From Welwitschia mirabilis (taxonomy: Eukaryota > Gnetophyta > Gnetopsida > Welwitschiales), in NCBI GenBank assembly GCA_051453625.1, contig JBOZIK010000001.1:225378146-225442145 (forward strand): DNA of 64,000 bases. The letters run 5' to 3'. Made by a program: the position numbers and the translations under genes. Positions 35,251-47,933 of the stretch are shown here, piece by piece. The notes under the pieces are model-generated. The model was given only the letters and a program-made list of their open reading frames with translations. It had not been told where the DNA came from and searched no databases. The stretch's first letter is position 1. The number at the start of each line of letters is the position of its first letter.

Positions 35251-37514
35251 TAATGACATGATAGATTCTCAAGAGGAGCACAATTTTTAATTTCTTACAT
35301 GCTTTTTAGTTAGTTTTGTTTTAAGTCTTTCTAGTATTTAATACTAATCCATTCTAGTAATACCCAAACTGATCCTATTTCTTTTTTTAATTTGTTTACT
35401 TCCTTTTTCTTTCTTTTCAATGGTTGGTATTGGTTATTTATAGTGATGCCTAAATTGGTCTAGTTTTGAGTTTTCTTTGGTTTTTGAACTCTAACTTGAT
35501 CTACGTTTCATATAAAAAATTTGTATTGCAAGTCTAACAAAGTTTTTAAAGGTTACAACTAGGGGCAATAAAACTAAAAACTTAATTCATCCATTTGCAT
35601 GTTTTCTTTAATTTTGTATAATTTTAATTTGGTAGTTTAGTTTTTCTTTTACTACTTTTTCTATTATAAAATGCTAAAACCAAAAAATTCTTAGGATTTA
35701 ATTTTCTTTAGGATTGATTTTGAGCGTTCTATTATTTTATTCTCCTTACATTTTTTTTAATCCTATTACATCAAATACTCTATAAGAACTTTATAAACCT
35801 CTAAGAAGTTTTTAAAATTGTAAGTCCCATCTTAACTAGTACCACCACCTTTCCTTACTGGTGCTGCCTTCTTCCCTCACTAGCACTGCTAGCTTTATGG
35901 AGTAGAAAAATTTAAAAATTTTCTTGAAATATCTCTTAAAACTATTAATATTTTCTATCAATCCCACCTAGCCCCTAGTTTAAAAGTGGCTAAAATCTTT
36001 TATGCCTTAGATATGAAACAAAAAAGGTACATTAATTAGAAACCCCTTTAACATATGAACCCTAATACTGAAGAAGAATAGAGAATTTCATAGGAAAACC
36101 AACCTAATAATAATACTCAAAGATAACAAGAATCCTTATTCCAACAACAAAACCTAAATGCTTAATCTAGTTTTCAATTTTCGTTTAATGTACTTTGGTT
36201 AAACTAAGAACTAATTGGCTAATTAAATGCCTTCTATCTTAGGAAAGAGATAGCCAAAAACAAAAATAATGTAGCTAATAGTTCCCCTAAGAAGACCCAT
36301 GATAATTACCTTGAATCTTAATGATTAAGAATGCTTTTATGCATAGTACAACCAGCCAGAGTCTAAAGGTTATAATTTAAGCCATCCACCCTCTAGATAT
36401 TACTTCACTTTCATGGCTTAGAACTAAAGGACTCATACTTATACCTTAAAGAATTTTAGTGTGTGTTATTAACTATACCATAGTATCTAAATACTTATGA
36501 TAACCTTAGGCTTACTCTTTTTTCATTTTTTAAAAAAAGAAGGCTAAATCAAGATCTGCACTCTTAAGCCCTTATCCATCAGATCTCGGTTCAATTTAGA
36601 TAAGGCCTTGATATTAAGATTTTTTCCAAATGATAAGATGAATTCATTAAGAAGAGAAATAATGAAGTATAAATAAAAGCACCATGAGATCTTTTTCCCA
36701 ANNNNNNNNNNNNNNNNNNNNNNNNNNNNNNNNNNNNNNNNNNNNNNNNNNNNNNNNNNNNNNNNNNNNNNNNNNNNNNNNNNNNNNNNNNNNNNNNNNN
36801 NNNNNNNNNNNNNNNNNNNNNNNNNNNNNNNNNNNNNNNNNNNNNNNNNNNNNNNNNNNNNNNNNNNNNNNNNNNNNNNNNNNNNNNNNNNNNNNNNNNN
36901 NNNNNNNNNNNNNNNNNNNNNNNNNNNNNNNNNNNNNNNNNNNNNNNNNNNNNNNNNNNNNNNNNNNNNNNNNNNNNNNNNNNNNNNNNNNNNNNNNNNN
37001 NNNNNNNNNNNNNNNNNNNNNNNNNNNNNNNNNNNNNNNNNNNNNNNNNNNNNNNNNNNNNNNNNNNNNNNNNNNNNNNNNNNNNNNNNNNNNNNNNNNN
37101 NNNNNNNNNNNNNNNNNNNNNNNNNNNNNNNNNNNNNNNNNNNNNNNNNNNNNNNNNNNNNNNNNNNNNNNNNNNNNNNNNNNNNNNNNNNNNNNNNNNN
37201 NNNNNNNNNNNNNNNNNNNNNNNNNNNNNNNNNNNNNNNNNNNNNNNNNNNNNNNNNNNNNNNNNNNNNNNNNNNNNNNNNNNNNNNNNNNNNNNNNNNN
37301 NNNNNNNNNNNNNNNNNNNNNNNNNNNNNNNNNNNNNNNNNNNNNNNNNNNNNNNNNNNNNNNNNNNNNNNNNNNNNNNNNNNNNNNNNNNNNNNNNNNN
37401 NNNNNNNNNNNNNNNNNNNNNNNNNNTTTACTATAAAAGTACACATAACATGGATTTGAGATAGGAAGAAAAATTATCTTATTTTATAATGGGTTGTCTT
37501 CGAATAATAGGTAA
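35251..37514 (+). mobile_element. Leader and 5' internal region of A3
   Basis: Resembles the A1 leader near its start. No domain is readable. A 725-N gap covers 36702-37426, so gag could begin inside it. Confidence 0.5.
36702..37426. other. Assembly gap (725 N)
   Basis: Largest gap. The flanks are not duplicated. Open frames spanning it are artefacts. Confidence 1.
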
Positions 37515-37526
37515 TTGATAGAGATG
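37515..37526 (+). repeat. Left target-site duplication of the LINE
   Basis: TTGATAGAGATG, identical to 43531-43542 directly after the A-rich tail. Confidence 0.9.
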
Positions 37527-37995
37527 AATGGAGTAAGGTTTTCTTTTTTGAACTTTATTTTTGATCTAGCGATGCCATGAACAGTGTGAATGGTGAACGA
37601 CGAATGGCAAACGGTGCTCTAAGATCATGGTGAATGGCGCTCTAAGTGCCTAGTAAATACCTCATCTACTAATGGTATTCTATAGTACTAAATCATGTCT
37701 AAATCATCTTCCATCTATCCATGATTGTAAGTTTTCAAAGCCCTTTATTCTACTTCTTATCACAACTCATAAAGCTCATAGTCTTTAAATGCTATGGGTA
37801 TATGTCATGTGTATTTTCAAAGTGAGTCTTCATGATAACTTTTAGTGGTATGTGATTTTCATTTTCACAGCACATTCATAGCTAGAATGGAATCTTAAGG
37901 GGCTACACAACTACTCAAATTTAATGTATCCCCCTTTTTTCTCAGTGATGAGATTCCCTCTCTATTTTTTGTGGTTAATCACCTACTTCTAAGGA

Positions 37996-39110
37996 ATGGC
38001 CTTAGCAAATCCCCAGCCTAGTCCTAAGAAAACTAAGCCTTCATGGGTTGATATTATCTCAAGTAGTAGAATTAAGAAGAAAGGAATGTGCCTCAAATTC
38101 ATCTCAAAACAATTTGCTAACAAGAAGTGTGTGTAGGTTGAGTTTGATGAATGGGAGGAGGGAAACTTAATGTGGGTGCACTGCCTGGTAGGTTATGTTT
38201 TTGGCCTTAATCCTGGTTTAATCCAAATGGGAAGATTTGATAAAACATGATGGAAAAACGTAGGTTTAGTAAAGGTGATTAACTACGATAGAAGAGGCTT
38301 CATCTTCAAATTTGATTTCCATGAAAGTATGAATAAGGTTCTAGAGGAGGGACCTTAGCATTTTGATAATAGAACTTTGATCCTTCAGTACTGGATACTT
38401 GAACTAGAATTTGAAGTGATAAAGATTAAATCATTTCCTCTCTAGTTTAAGTTCCCATACTTAAGACCAAATTTTTGGTGCAAATCCACTCTTAGTAAGA
38501 TTTCAAGCATCGTAGGCAGACTAATATGCATAGATGCTATTACTGCCTATAGAGGAAGGTTTTTCTATGCCCATATTTGTATTGAAGTCATCATAGATGT
38601 ATAAATTTCCAAAGAAACCAGTCTAAGAAGTCCAAATAGTAGAGAGTTCAGCCAAAGGGTGGAATATGAATGGACTGCTCCTAGGTGCACATAGTGTAAA
38701 CTTTTGGGTCATGCAACCATTGATTATGCCAAACATACCATCCAAAAATGGGTGATAAAAGTCATTGGAATGGAAGCCATTAAAGAAGAAGACTCAAATA
38801 ACTCTTACTATCTAGTAAATAGATTAAATATTTCTTCAAAATTAATAGGAGTAGGCCTTGCAAGTTCAAAAAAAAAAAGGATGAAACATCTCCTCTTGTG
38901 ATACCCATATTCCTGAACCTGATAAGGATAATGCATAAAAAAGGAGAATGGACCTAGAGAAATCCATAGCTAAACCTTTAGATCTAAACCAACTAGAAAA
39001 TTAGAATAAAATTATTGGTACTTAAAGGAAGAGAGGAAGGAAAAAAATGGAAATTCCCTTGTTCAAGCTGGGAGGTAGCCTAGGATTAATGCTGGACCAG
39101 ATCCTATCCA
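37996..39110 (+). pseudogene. LINE ORF1 relic (DUF4283 and zinc knuckle)
   Basis: The start MALANPQPSPKK is kept. Then KPSWVDIISS, VGYVFGLNPG, WKNVGLVKVINYDRRGF and LILQYW-LELEFEV, which are hallmarks of the DUF4283 RNA-binding-like domain of plant LINEs. The zinc knuckle reads CKLLGHATIDYAKH (about 38695-38735), its last Cys changed to Tyr and the first lost. Stops include TAG where Gln or Trp is expected. The product would bind the LINE RNA. Confidence 0.8.
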
Positions 39111-39692
39111 TCTAGTCTAAATGCACATAGCCTCTTGGAATATAAGAGAACTTTTTATCCAAAGCAAACAAAAAGAATTCTAAAGTTTAGTCTTTAGAAA
39201 TAAACCTATTTTCATTGGAATTATAGAGAATAAGATGTATTCCACCTCTATAGATAAATTCATTCACAATTATTCTAGAGGATGGAGCTATTACCATAAT
39301 TTTGATATTTGCAAGAATGAAAGAATTCTTCTAATGTGGAATCCATCAGTTCTTAATGTCTCCCTCATGCATAGGTTAGCCCAAGTATTCACTATTTTTG
39401 AAGCCCAAGGATGGCACTGAAAGATTTGCTATCATAATAGTGTATGACTTGAACACATCAGGCTTGAGAACACCACTTTAACAAGATCTTGGTAGTTTAT
39501 CACCATCAGTCATAGGACCTTGCATAGTACTTGATGATTTTAAATACTTCTTACATTCAGATGAGAAGCTAAATGGAAGAAGAATCACCAGGAAAGATAC
39601 TAGAGAAGTCCTCAATCTCATAAATGATCTATATCTCTCTGACCTAAACTTCTAAGGGGAATTCTTCTCTTGATGCAATCATTACTCAAGCT

Positions 39693-40103
39693 AGGATAGG
39701 ATATTTTGCAAACTAGATTGGACCTTTGTTAATGAGCATTGGATCTCATTTTTTTGAGAATTCTCAGGATGAATTCTAACCACTAGGTATTTCTAATCAC
39801 AATTCATGTATTATGCACATTTGTAAACTAACAAGAAAAATCACCTCNNNNNNNNNNNNNNNNNNNNNNNNNNNNNNNNNNNNNNNNNNNNNNNNNNNNN
39901 NNNNNNNNNNNNNNNNNNNNNNNNNNNNNNNNNNNNNNNNNNNNNNNAGGATAGGATCTTTTGCAAACTAGATTAGACCTTTGTTAATGAGCATTGGATC
40001 TCATTTTTTTGAGAATTCTCAGCATGAATTTCAATCACTAGGTATTTCTAATTACAATTCATTTATTATGCACATTTGTAAACTAACAAGAAAAATCACC
40101 TCT
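39693..40103 (+). repeat. Direct duplication flanking a 100-N gap (39848-39947)
   Basis: 39693-39847 and 39948-40103 are the same LINE segment with a few differences. A LINE should have it once, which argues for two haplotype versions joined by the assembler. Confidence 0.9.
39848..39947. other. Assembly gap (100 N)
   Basis: Unknown-size gap, flanked by duplicated LINE sequence. Confidence 1.
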
Positions 40104-40669
40104 TTCAGATTCCTTTTGATCCTCATAGCTAAGGCTTAACAAACAAAAGTAAATGGCTACCCAATGTACGTGGTATATCAAAATTTAAAGGCAACTAGAT
40201 TAGCCCTCAAGAGCTTCCATTAAACAAAGTATAGTAATATCCTAATCAAAGTCATGAAGGTGAGGTAGAAACTCCATGACATTTAACATAGTATTCAAGC
40301 TAATCCCAATGACCAGAGGCTTTACACTAAGGAGCACACCATATTAAAGGAATTTAAGAGACTCTTAAGGACTGAGATGATGATGTATAAGTAGAGAATA
40401 AAGAACCTCTAGATAACTAAGGGTAACATTAATTCTGCTTCTTTCCATGCCCAGGCTAAAAAGAATAATACTAAGGAGAACAACTATCTTTTGTTCAAGG
40501 AAGACAACATCAAACTTGATACTCTAGAGGCCTACAAGCACAAGTTGATCAACTTCTATCAAAACCTAATTAGTAAGTTAGATTGGTGCATCCTTGTAAT
40601 TCCTTTTCATTTTTAAATAGGGCCTCTAATCATAGATCAATAGTACATAGTCCTTTATGACCTTGTCAC

Positions 40670-41900
40670 AGATTAAGATATTTTTCAACCTATTAAATCT
40701 ATTCTAGATGAAAATGCACCAAGTCCAAATGGTTTTTCAGCTTTCTTTTTCAAGAAGACATAGCCTATTATTGGTTTCAATATCATCAAACTAATCAGAA
40801 TTTTCTTTACTTCAAATTAAATGCTAGGAGCTGCAAATACAACAATACTAATTCTTATACTTAAAGTTAGATTCCTAGACTTGCCTTTAAATGTAGGTTC
40901 ATTGCATGCTATAATGTCCTTTACAAAGGAATCTCCAACATTCTTACTTCTAGGCTTAAACAAGCAATTGATGATCTAGTGGATAAACAACAAGGAGATT
41001 TTGTAAAAGAAAGAAGCATTATTCACAACATCCTTCTTGCATAGGAAATGGTTAAAAACTATGAGAGGAAATCCATCAGCCCTAGATGCACTTTAAAAGT
41101 GGATTTAAAGAAAGTATTTAATACACTAGAGTGTAAATTCCTAGAAAAATTGATTATCACCCTTGAATTCCCTTATAGGTTCATAAAATGGGTGATGAAT
41201 TATATTAAAACTATTAAATACACAATCCTCTTCAATGAGGAGATCAATGAATATTTTGAAGGGAGAAGAGGAATAAGGAAAAGGGACCCTATTCTTTCAT
41301 ACCAGCTCTAATTTATCTTGGAAGAATTCTAAAGTTATATACTGATTCAAGCAGATTTACATACCATCCCAAGTCTAAATAGATGGAAATTTCACATTTG
41401 ACTTATGCTGATAACTTGTTGATGTTTTGTAAAGAGGAAAAAGAATCTATGATAGTCCTTAAGTAGACTTTAAATCATTTTTCACATGCTTCTAGCTTAA
41501 ATAAAAACCTCTTCAAATCTCAAGCTTACTTTTCAAGTATTACTACCCAAGTCAAAAATCAAATCATAGATGAGATGTATTTTGCTCAAGGGAGCCTCCC
41601 ATTCAAGTACCTCGTGGGTTTCCTAACATTTAAATCCCTTTTAATAAATTATTATTTACCTCTAATTGATAAGATAACCTTTAGAATTCATTTGTAGACC
41701 AATAAATATCTATCTTATGAAGGTAGGTTAGAGCTGATAAGGTTAGTTTTTTAAAGCATTGCTCTCTATTGGTGTTAGGTGTTTATCCTACCAAAGAAAG
41801 TCATAAAGGAGGTGGAGAGAATCTATAGATCTTTCCTATGATCAGGGAAAGAATGGTATAGGATATCTCTTATGGCCTGGTAAAAGGTAACTACCCCAAA
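40670..41900 (+). pseudogene. LINE ORF2 reverse transcriptase relic
   Basis: ENAPSPNGFSAFFFKK (usual DKAPGPDGF), MLGAANTTILILI, then the longest open piece at 41048-41311: TLKVDLKKVFNTLE (usual KVDLRKAFDTVEW), FPYRFIKWVMNYI and RRGIRKRDPIL (usual GLRQGDPLS). The catalytic box reads TYADNLLMF at about 41401-41425, so FADD/YADD has become YADN. Non-functional. Confidence 0.88.
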
Positions 41901-42099
41901 GGTAGTAGGTAATTTAGAACTCAAGGATATCTATGTCTATAATAAGGCACTCAAATTCAGAAATTTTTGGGCCTTAACAAACAAAGAAGACTCCCTATGG
42001 ATGAGGTGGATTCATGAAGTTTATATGAAATGAAGTAATATTTAGATCACACCAATTAAGCCTTTCTTCTCATGGACATTTAAGAAGTTAATAAAACTT

Positions 42100-42430
42100 A
42101 AAGAGGATGCAAGAAGATGTGTTCAAGTCATTGTTGAATAGATGAGATGGACAGGAGAAGTTAATCCCTTTAAAATTACTATTACATATCATATTTTTTT
42201 TGAAATATTCCCTAAATTGGATTGGTCACATGCTATTTGGGATAAATACATTTAGTGAAGATACTTCATTATCTCTTAGCTTACAATGAAAAATAGACTA
42301 ATGAATAAAGATAATCTGAGCAAAATAAGCATCTTAGTAGATCAAGAGTGTGATTGTGCAACTCTTCTTTAGAATTAAGGGACCACTTGTTCTTCTTATG
42401 TCCTTTCTCTTCTCAAATCTAGAACTTGGT
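42100..42430 (+). pseudogene. LINE ORF2 C-terminal zf-RVT relic
   Basis: Readable FPKLDWSHAIWDKYI and LTMKNRLMNKDNLSKISI, the conserved text of the zf-RVT domain that ends plant L1 ORF2 proteins. The Cys-rich end is frameshifted. Confidence 0.75.
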
Positions 42431-43530
42431 AATCTAATTTATACTATTCATAGCCCTATTCTTATGAACCCGATTACATATTTGGATCTTCATAGCATTG
42501 AGGTTGCCCAACATTAGAATTTAGATCCTTAAGGCTACTTTCAATGTAGCTATTTACTTTATTTGGTAGCATAGAAATCACATAATCTTTAAAAATACTA
42601 TTCTTGATTTCAAAAGATAATATTTAGCATTAAAATCCAACTAGTATCTATCAATATCTTGAAGAATACCATTAACAACAAAAGATGGTATCAAGGGCTC
42701 CATATTTATCTAGAGTTTAAGAGAAATATCAATCAATGATAGAATTTAGGAGGAGTTCATTCTAGCTAAGTAACCTATGCATATAAGACTAGCCCCTATT
42801 TCCTAAATAATGATTTTATCTGAACTCTTTTTAAGTAGAAATAAAACTACAAATTTTCTAATGCTCATAACGTGCTAGATAAGATTCATTTTAAGGGAGT
42901 AATTAACAAGAGAAATCTCAATTTTTGGCTAGCTCTTCACTCTAATTCTACTTAACAAGGTTGGTAAAATCCTCAAACTAATAAATTTAAGGCCACTATC
43001 TTGTTTTAAAAGGAGACCATGTAGGTTGGGCTAATTTAGAGCTAGGCATTATGGCTTTAGATGCATTGGAGTCCTCTCTACTCCGAATCCACTCCCATTA
43101 GAATGGGGAATCCCCTTTATTTCCCACAAGATATCCAATCAAAAGTGGTTTTCTAATGTTAACATTAACATCTTTTCATTTATGTATGCCTTGTAAAAAT
43201 CTTGATTTCCCTATTTCTTTGCTTAGCCACGTTACCAAACAGAGTCACTAGCACCTCTATCAATCTCTTTTGTTACTGCTTCTCTACTCAGATCATTAAT
43301 AGAATTGCAAGTGATTACATGGTACTGCCAATTGGGTTTTTTGCAAGATTTTTGTTTTCTTAGGGCTATCAACTGGGTTTGTTGTAAGGATTCACTACCT
43401 GAATCCTTTACCTAGTCCTCCGAGTACTTCTACACTTAGAAATAATAACTTTAATCACTTGTTCTTATAAGATTTTGATTTACTTTTCTTCCTCATTAAT
43501 GAATATATCTTCTTGCTAAAAGAAAAAAAA

Positions 43531-43542
43531 TTGATAGAGATG
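43531..43542 (+). repeat. Right target-site duplication of the LINE
   Basis: TTGATAGAGATG, perfect copy of 37515-37526. Confidence 0.9.
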
Positions 43543-43549
43543 GTAAGTA

Positions 43550-44764
43550 GAATAGCTTCCTTAATATGCTATTAGACAACATTTAGGACTACCTTAAAAT
43601 CAGAGCTAAGAACTCTAAAAATTAGAAGAAGCTAAGTAAACCATCTACATATCATCATCTTATTAGTTTCACATGTGAGTTTAAGATACCTAATAATTTT
43701 TAATTTAACAATATGATAGATGAATTAGCAAGAAGAGTAGTATTGTTATCCACCTCATCTTTACCTTTAGTAATAAAACTTTAATGTTTATTTTTTCACA
43801 CAAATACTTATAAGATAAAATGTCCATCCATTCCCTTATTTTAAACTATAGTAAGTGAACAAGTTAATATAATAGGACACTAGTGGCAAAACTAAAAAAC
43901 TTATCCATATGCCAATACCTATAATCCTAGGTGGAAGAATCACCTAAGTTTTCTTGGAAGAAATATAATTTATATAGTTAAAATAAAAACAACCAATCAA
44001 GAATTTATTCCCCTAATCATACTTTTATTACTTTTCATAAAATTATCAAAAACCATCTTCATCCATTCCTTTAGAGGAATCATTGAAAAAGTTCATGAAA
44101 ATCCAAGCCCAACTTGATCATGTTCATGAGTAAAATATTAAGTAATATTTCTCCTCTTTAAAGAACCTTGTACAAACCACTCAAATCCTTACTTAATTTT
44201 AATAACTTTAATAAACCCAATCCCAATTCTCTCATTTTTAAACCAAAGAGAACTAGGTAACCTCCATAGAAGCTCACAGCCAAATCCTAAGGAAATTATA
44301 TTCATGGAAGGAGGGCTAAGCCAAATTAAAGAAACTAAAGCTATTTCATCTACACAAAGAATTCAAAAATTTATTTAAGACAAATAAAACAAATAAAAAA
44401 TCAAATCTCATTAAAAACAAAAAAAATGAAAATGTTAAAGATACAAAGCTACCCACAATTTCTTATAGAGAAATTTACCCTTTCTCTAAGCATCAAATAA
44501 GAAAATAGTAAAGGACTTAGAAAATGCTTTGTGTATCTACCAAGTAATTTTATCATTTCACAATAACTTAAGAAGGAGAACATAGAAAATCAACAGCTCA
44601 AAGCCTTAGAAATTTTTAAGGAAAGAAATTAAATAGGTGCCCTCATACACAAATTTCTTAAAGGATACATGCATAGTAAAGAGATGCATGAATGTAAAAA
44701 GTAAATCATTATTATCACCAAAAACCAATAAGATCATTTAAAAACAATTTATACCTAAGTATAA
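43550..44764 (+). pseudogene. Athila/Tat gag relic of A3
   Basis: The landmark YPYANTYNPRWKNHLSFSWK (about 43910-43968) corresponds to the Athila text DPYSNTYNPGWRNHPNFSW. Further on are SIPLEESLKKFM, HRSSQPNPKE and a YREIYPFPK stretch. Near 44560-44690 there is EIF-KE-N and a PYTQFLKDTC-like piece (usual YAKFLKELCT), which leads into the protease. This is the structural Gag and linker. Broken by stops. Confidence 0.75.
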
Positions 44765-45240
44765 AGGTTCTAATTTCCCAATAATAGCTATTACAATTAA
44801 AGAAAAAAATATTAAGCAATCCTTATTAGACCTTGGCATAAGTGTTAATAGTCTATCCCATTATGTGTTCAAGAAACTTGGCTTAAATTATTTTAAAAGT
44901 ACTAAATTGCAATTGCAATTAATTGAAAATGCTATAAATTTACCATTAGAAATAGTTAAAGATGTGATAGTTTAAGTAAGTAACTACTATTTCCTGGTAG
45001 ACTTCATTGTTTCAGAAATGAAAATAATAAAACACAATTTGGTATTAAGCATTCTAGGAAGACCTTTCCTTATGACATATTACACTCTTATCAATTATAG
45101 AAATGGTCAAATGAAAATATCATTTGGTGATCTGACTATAAACATAAATATTTTCAAAATGATGAAATTACAAGGAGACCTTAATGAAGTTAATTTTGTT
45201 AACAAAATTTGTGATTTGAATTTTATCCTCATGCACTAGA
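44765..45240 (+). pseudogene. Athila/Tat aspartic protease relic of A3
   Basis: Active-site region LLDLGISVNSLSHYVFKKLG (usual LLDLGASVNLLPYSV), then a VKDVIV-VSNYYFLVDFIV stretch (usual VEDVLVQVDKFYYPVDFVV), ILGRPFLMT (conserved ILGRPFLAT) and NGQMKISFGDLTININIF. The open piece 45018-45239 is the C-terminal part. The motif Asp is present, but the frame contains a stop, so no active enzyme is expected. Confidence 0.85.
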
Positions 45241-45369
45241 TGTTTTCAACTTTTTTGAGTTGAATATTAGTCATGGAAACAATTGTTTTAATGTTGTAGA
45301 ATTACCTCATAATATTGTAGAACATATCTCTTTGAATTTTATTAAAGCTTCTTTTTAAAAAAAATGATT

Positions 45370-45450
45370 TACATTATCTTTTAAAAAGGCATAAAAAAGC
45401 CATAAAATGGATTCCATCAGACTTCAAAAATTTTAACTCTATTATTTACA
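45370..45450 (+). pseudogene. Start of an Athila-type RT, then deletion (A3)
   Basis: LKRHKKAIKWIPSDFKNF corresponds to the start of the Athila RT (L-KHKKAIGW...D-KGI). Nothing of the RT core follows, so an internal deletion probably removed the rest of pol. Confidence 0.55.
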
Positions 45451-46351
45451 CTTCTTATGCTTTATCTAAATTTTTGAACATGTATATAAAGTCTTCACTT
45501 AAAAATATTCTTCATCCTATGACATCACTTGACTCTTATTTTTACAACTCTAAATCTAATTGTTAGAATGCTTTTAAGTCCTTTGAAACTCTTGAAATAA
45601 GTCATTCCATAAGAACTCAAAAGTTGCCTAAGGATATTTTACTCATGAAATACCTAAATTATTATTACTTATTCAATCATCCACGTAAGCCTCTCCATTC
45701 ATCCCTTTCATTTTATAATAATCTCATAAAAATCACAACCATCCATCCTAACTATTTAGTTATGAATTCATGAGACTTACAGAGCCAAGTTAATGGCCTT
45801 TTAATTAAAAAAATAATAACTGTTCTTGCTGTCATTTTAAGTAATAGTTATAATTAAGTACACTTATGGGATTTTAAGAAAAAGTTATGCCTATTTTAAA
45901 TTTGATTGTTAAATTCACATTCATATAAGGTCTTTGATTTAGATGAAACATGGATGAAAAAGATAGAATCTACCTTCATATTATGTTCCTAATGTTAAAA
46001 GATGTTGAGGGGGACAAGATTGTTCTTGATTAGGCTAATGAATAAATGATCCCTCTAATGTGCATTAAATATGAATATAAAAAGAAAAATAAAAATAAAA
46101 TATAATATATCTTCTTCAAAAACACATTTCCTTAAGGGTTTAGTTAACTAGCTTAGGGCTATGGATGCTCATGGACAATGTAGATCTAATGATCTATTTA
46201 TAACATAATGAACTACACTAGGGCTATAAATGCTCACTAGTAATGCAGTACTAATTTCTTTATGAAATAACATGCTTAACTCTATTGGAAGATAATGTTA
46301 TAACATTAGATGCTTAATGTAATTCACAATGCTTAAAATTAAGAACATATA
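45451..46351 (+). other. A3 internal remainder without readable pol
   Basis: About 0.9 kb, AT-rich, with some readable but unassigned text. No RT core, RNase H, integrase or clear polypurine tract is seen before the 3' LTR. Confidence 0.5.
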
Positions 46352-46720
46352 TGTTGACACAAAAAGAAAATAATGGAAAGATAGAGATATAAATTAGAGG
46401 CATTTTGAGTTTTGTTGTCTTTAACTTCTATACTTAAGATTTACTATAGTTTCTTAAATTTATATAAGTTATTTAGTTGATACTATGCTTATTTACATTT
46501 TTATGAAATTTATCCTATTTTTAAGAACATGCTAAAATATGATAATCAAACAACTTAAAATACTAATGCTACCATCTAAGTCACTAGTGCTACCTATCTT
46601 TCTTTGTAGAGTACTTCAATTATTATGTTCTGAAGTTGTCATTAAAAAATTATCTAAAAGCAATTATGGGCATAGTTAGATGTTATCTTAGAAATAACTA
46701 GCATCATTAATAACATGTGT

Positions 46721-46733
46721 NNNNNNNNNNNNN
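46721..46733. other. Assembly gap (13 N)
   Basis: Small gap in the first copy of the duplicated LTR block. The second copy supplies the equivalent sequence. Confidence 1.
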
Positions 46734-46939
46734 AAACTAAAATATTAACGTGAGGCAGTATTAAGTCGGATGATGGTGGAGAAAATAGCATCTAGAAGAT
46801 AAGTGTTAAATTCATCATGATGATTTCTATCTAATTTAAGATGGAAAAGATCCTAACTAATGCTACATGACATATTTTGTAACTACTCACTTACACTACA
46901 AGCTAAAGCCTTATAACCATCCCCCATCTCATGCTCACC

Positions 46940-46946
46940 TATAAAA
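46940..46946 (+). promoter_or_regulatory. LTR TATA box (A3 3' LTR, first copy)
   Basis: TATAAAA in 'cacctataaaagggcc'. The same box recurs at 47608-47614 in the second copy of the duplicated block. Confidence 0.55.
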
Positions 46947-46964
46947 GGGCCTTAATCCCTTATA

Positions 46965-47348
46965 NNNNNNNNNNNNNNNNNNNNNNNNNNNNNNNNNNNN
47001 NNNNNNNNNNNNNNNNNNNNNNNNNNNNNNNNNNNNNNNNNNNNNNNNNNNNNNNNNNNNNNNNNNNNNNNNNNNNNNNNNNNNNNNNNNNNNNNNNNNN
47101 NNNNNNNNNNNNNNNNNNNNNNNNNNNNNNNNNNNNNNNNNNNNNNNNNNNNNNNNNNNNNNNNNNNNNNNNNNNNNNNNNNNNNNNNNNNNNNNNNNNN
47201 NNNNNNNNNNNNNNNNNNNNNNNNNNNNNNNNNNNNNNNNNNNNNNNNNNNNNNNNNNNNNNNNNNNNNNNNNNNNNNNNNNNNNNNNNNNNNNNNNNNN
47301 NNNNNNNNNNNNNNNNNNNNNNNNNNNNNNNNNNNNNNNNNNNNNNNN
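46965..47348. other. Assembly gap (384 N)
   Basis: Flanked by duplicated LTR sequence. Confidence 1.
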
Positions 47349-47933
47349 ATAACATGTATTAGTGATGATGATAAACTAAAATATTAACGTGAGGCAGTAC
47401 TAAGTAGGATGATGGTGGAGACACATGACAACATCATTAGTTGATTAAAAAAAAAGCATTTAGAAGATAAGTGTTAAATTCTTCATGATGATTTGTACCT
47501 AATTTAAGATGGAAAAGATCCTAACTAATGCTACATGACATATTTTATAACTACTCACTTACACTACAAGCCAAAGCCTTATAACCATCCCCCATCTCAT
47601 GCTTACCTATAAAAGGGCCTTGATCCCTTATATATGATATTATTTATTTTAGTAAATTAATAGAACCCTTGGAGCATCAAGTTGACATATCGTTTTGAGC
47701 ACTTTCTTTGGGAGTGAACTTGCTTTAAGGGTAGCTAGAGGAGACCTTACTAGCTTCTTCCTCTTGCTTTGATGTAATATATGTTTTCTAATTTAATACA
47801 AAGTAGATATTAATTTTGATTTTAAGTTATAGATAGGTTAATACTTGTCATACTTAGTGAAATTGCATTATTAAGTTATTTTATTAATTGAGTGAATTCC
47901 TTAAGTCAATTAGTTAAAGTCACTTTTATTTAA

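Larger units (their letters stand above)
39126..40110 (+). pseudogene. LINE ORF2 endonuclease (APE-type) relic
   Basis: Begins ASWNIRELF (usual SWNIRGL), then FIGIIENKM (usual ...GI.ETK, metal-binding Glu kept), SRGWSYYHNF, ILLMWNP, and near the end LGISNHNSC, where SDHS is expected (Asp to Asn at the catalytic motif). This domain nicks target DNA for target-primed reverse transcription. A gap with duplicated flanks (39693-40103) lies at its end. Confidence 0.75.
37527..43530 (+). mobile_element. Full-length L1-type plant LINE (broken)
   Basis: Both ends are defined by a perfect 12-bp target duplication and the 3' end by an A-rich tail (agaaaaaaaa). It holds ORF1 with DUF4283 and a zinc knuckle, then ORF2 with endonuclease, reverse transcriptase and zf-RVT domains in the usual order. 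Length is about 6.0 kb, including a 100-N gap and roughly 155 duplicated bases. It has many stops, so it is old, yet it is the youngest insertion in the stack. Confidence 0.9.
46710..47634 (+). repeat. Direct duplication of LTR sequence around a 384-N gap
   Basis: 46710-46964 and 47349-47634 are near-identical, each with its own TATA box (46940-46946 and 47608-47614). The 5' LTR of A3 has the block once. Confidence 0.88.

Noticed and set aside
36544-37446. Open frames of 250-300 codons
   Set aside because: Almost entirely N. They span the 725-N gap.
46931-47362. Open frames of 131-143 codons
   Set aside because: They consist of the 384-N gap in LTR sequence.
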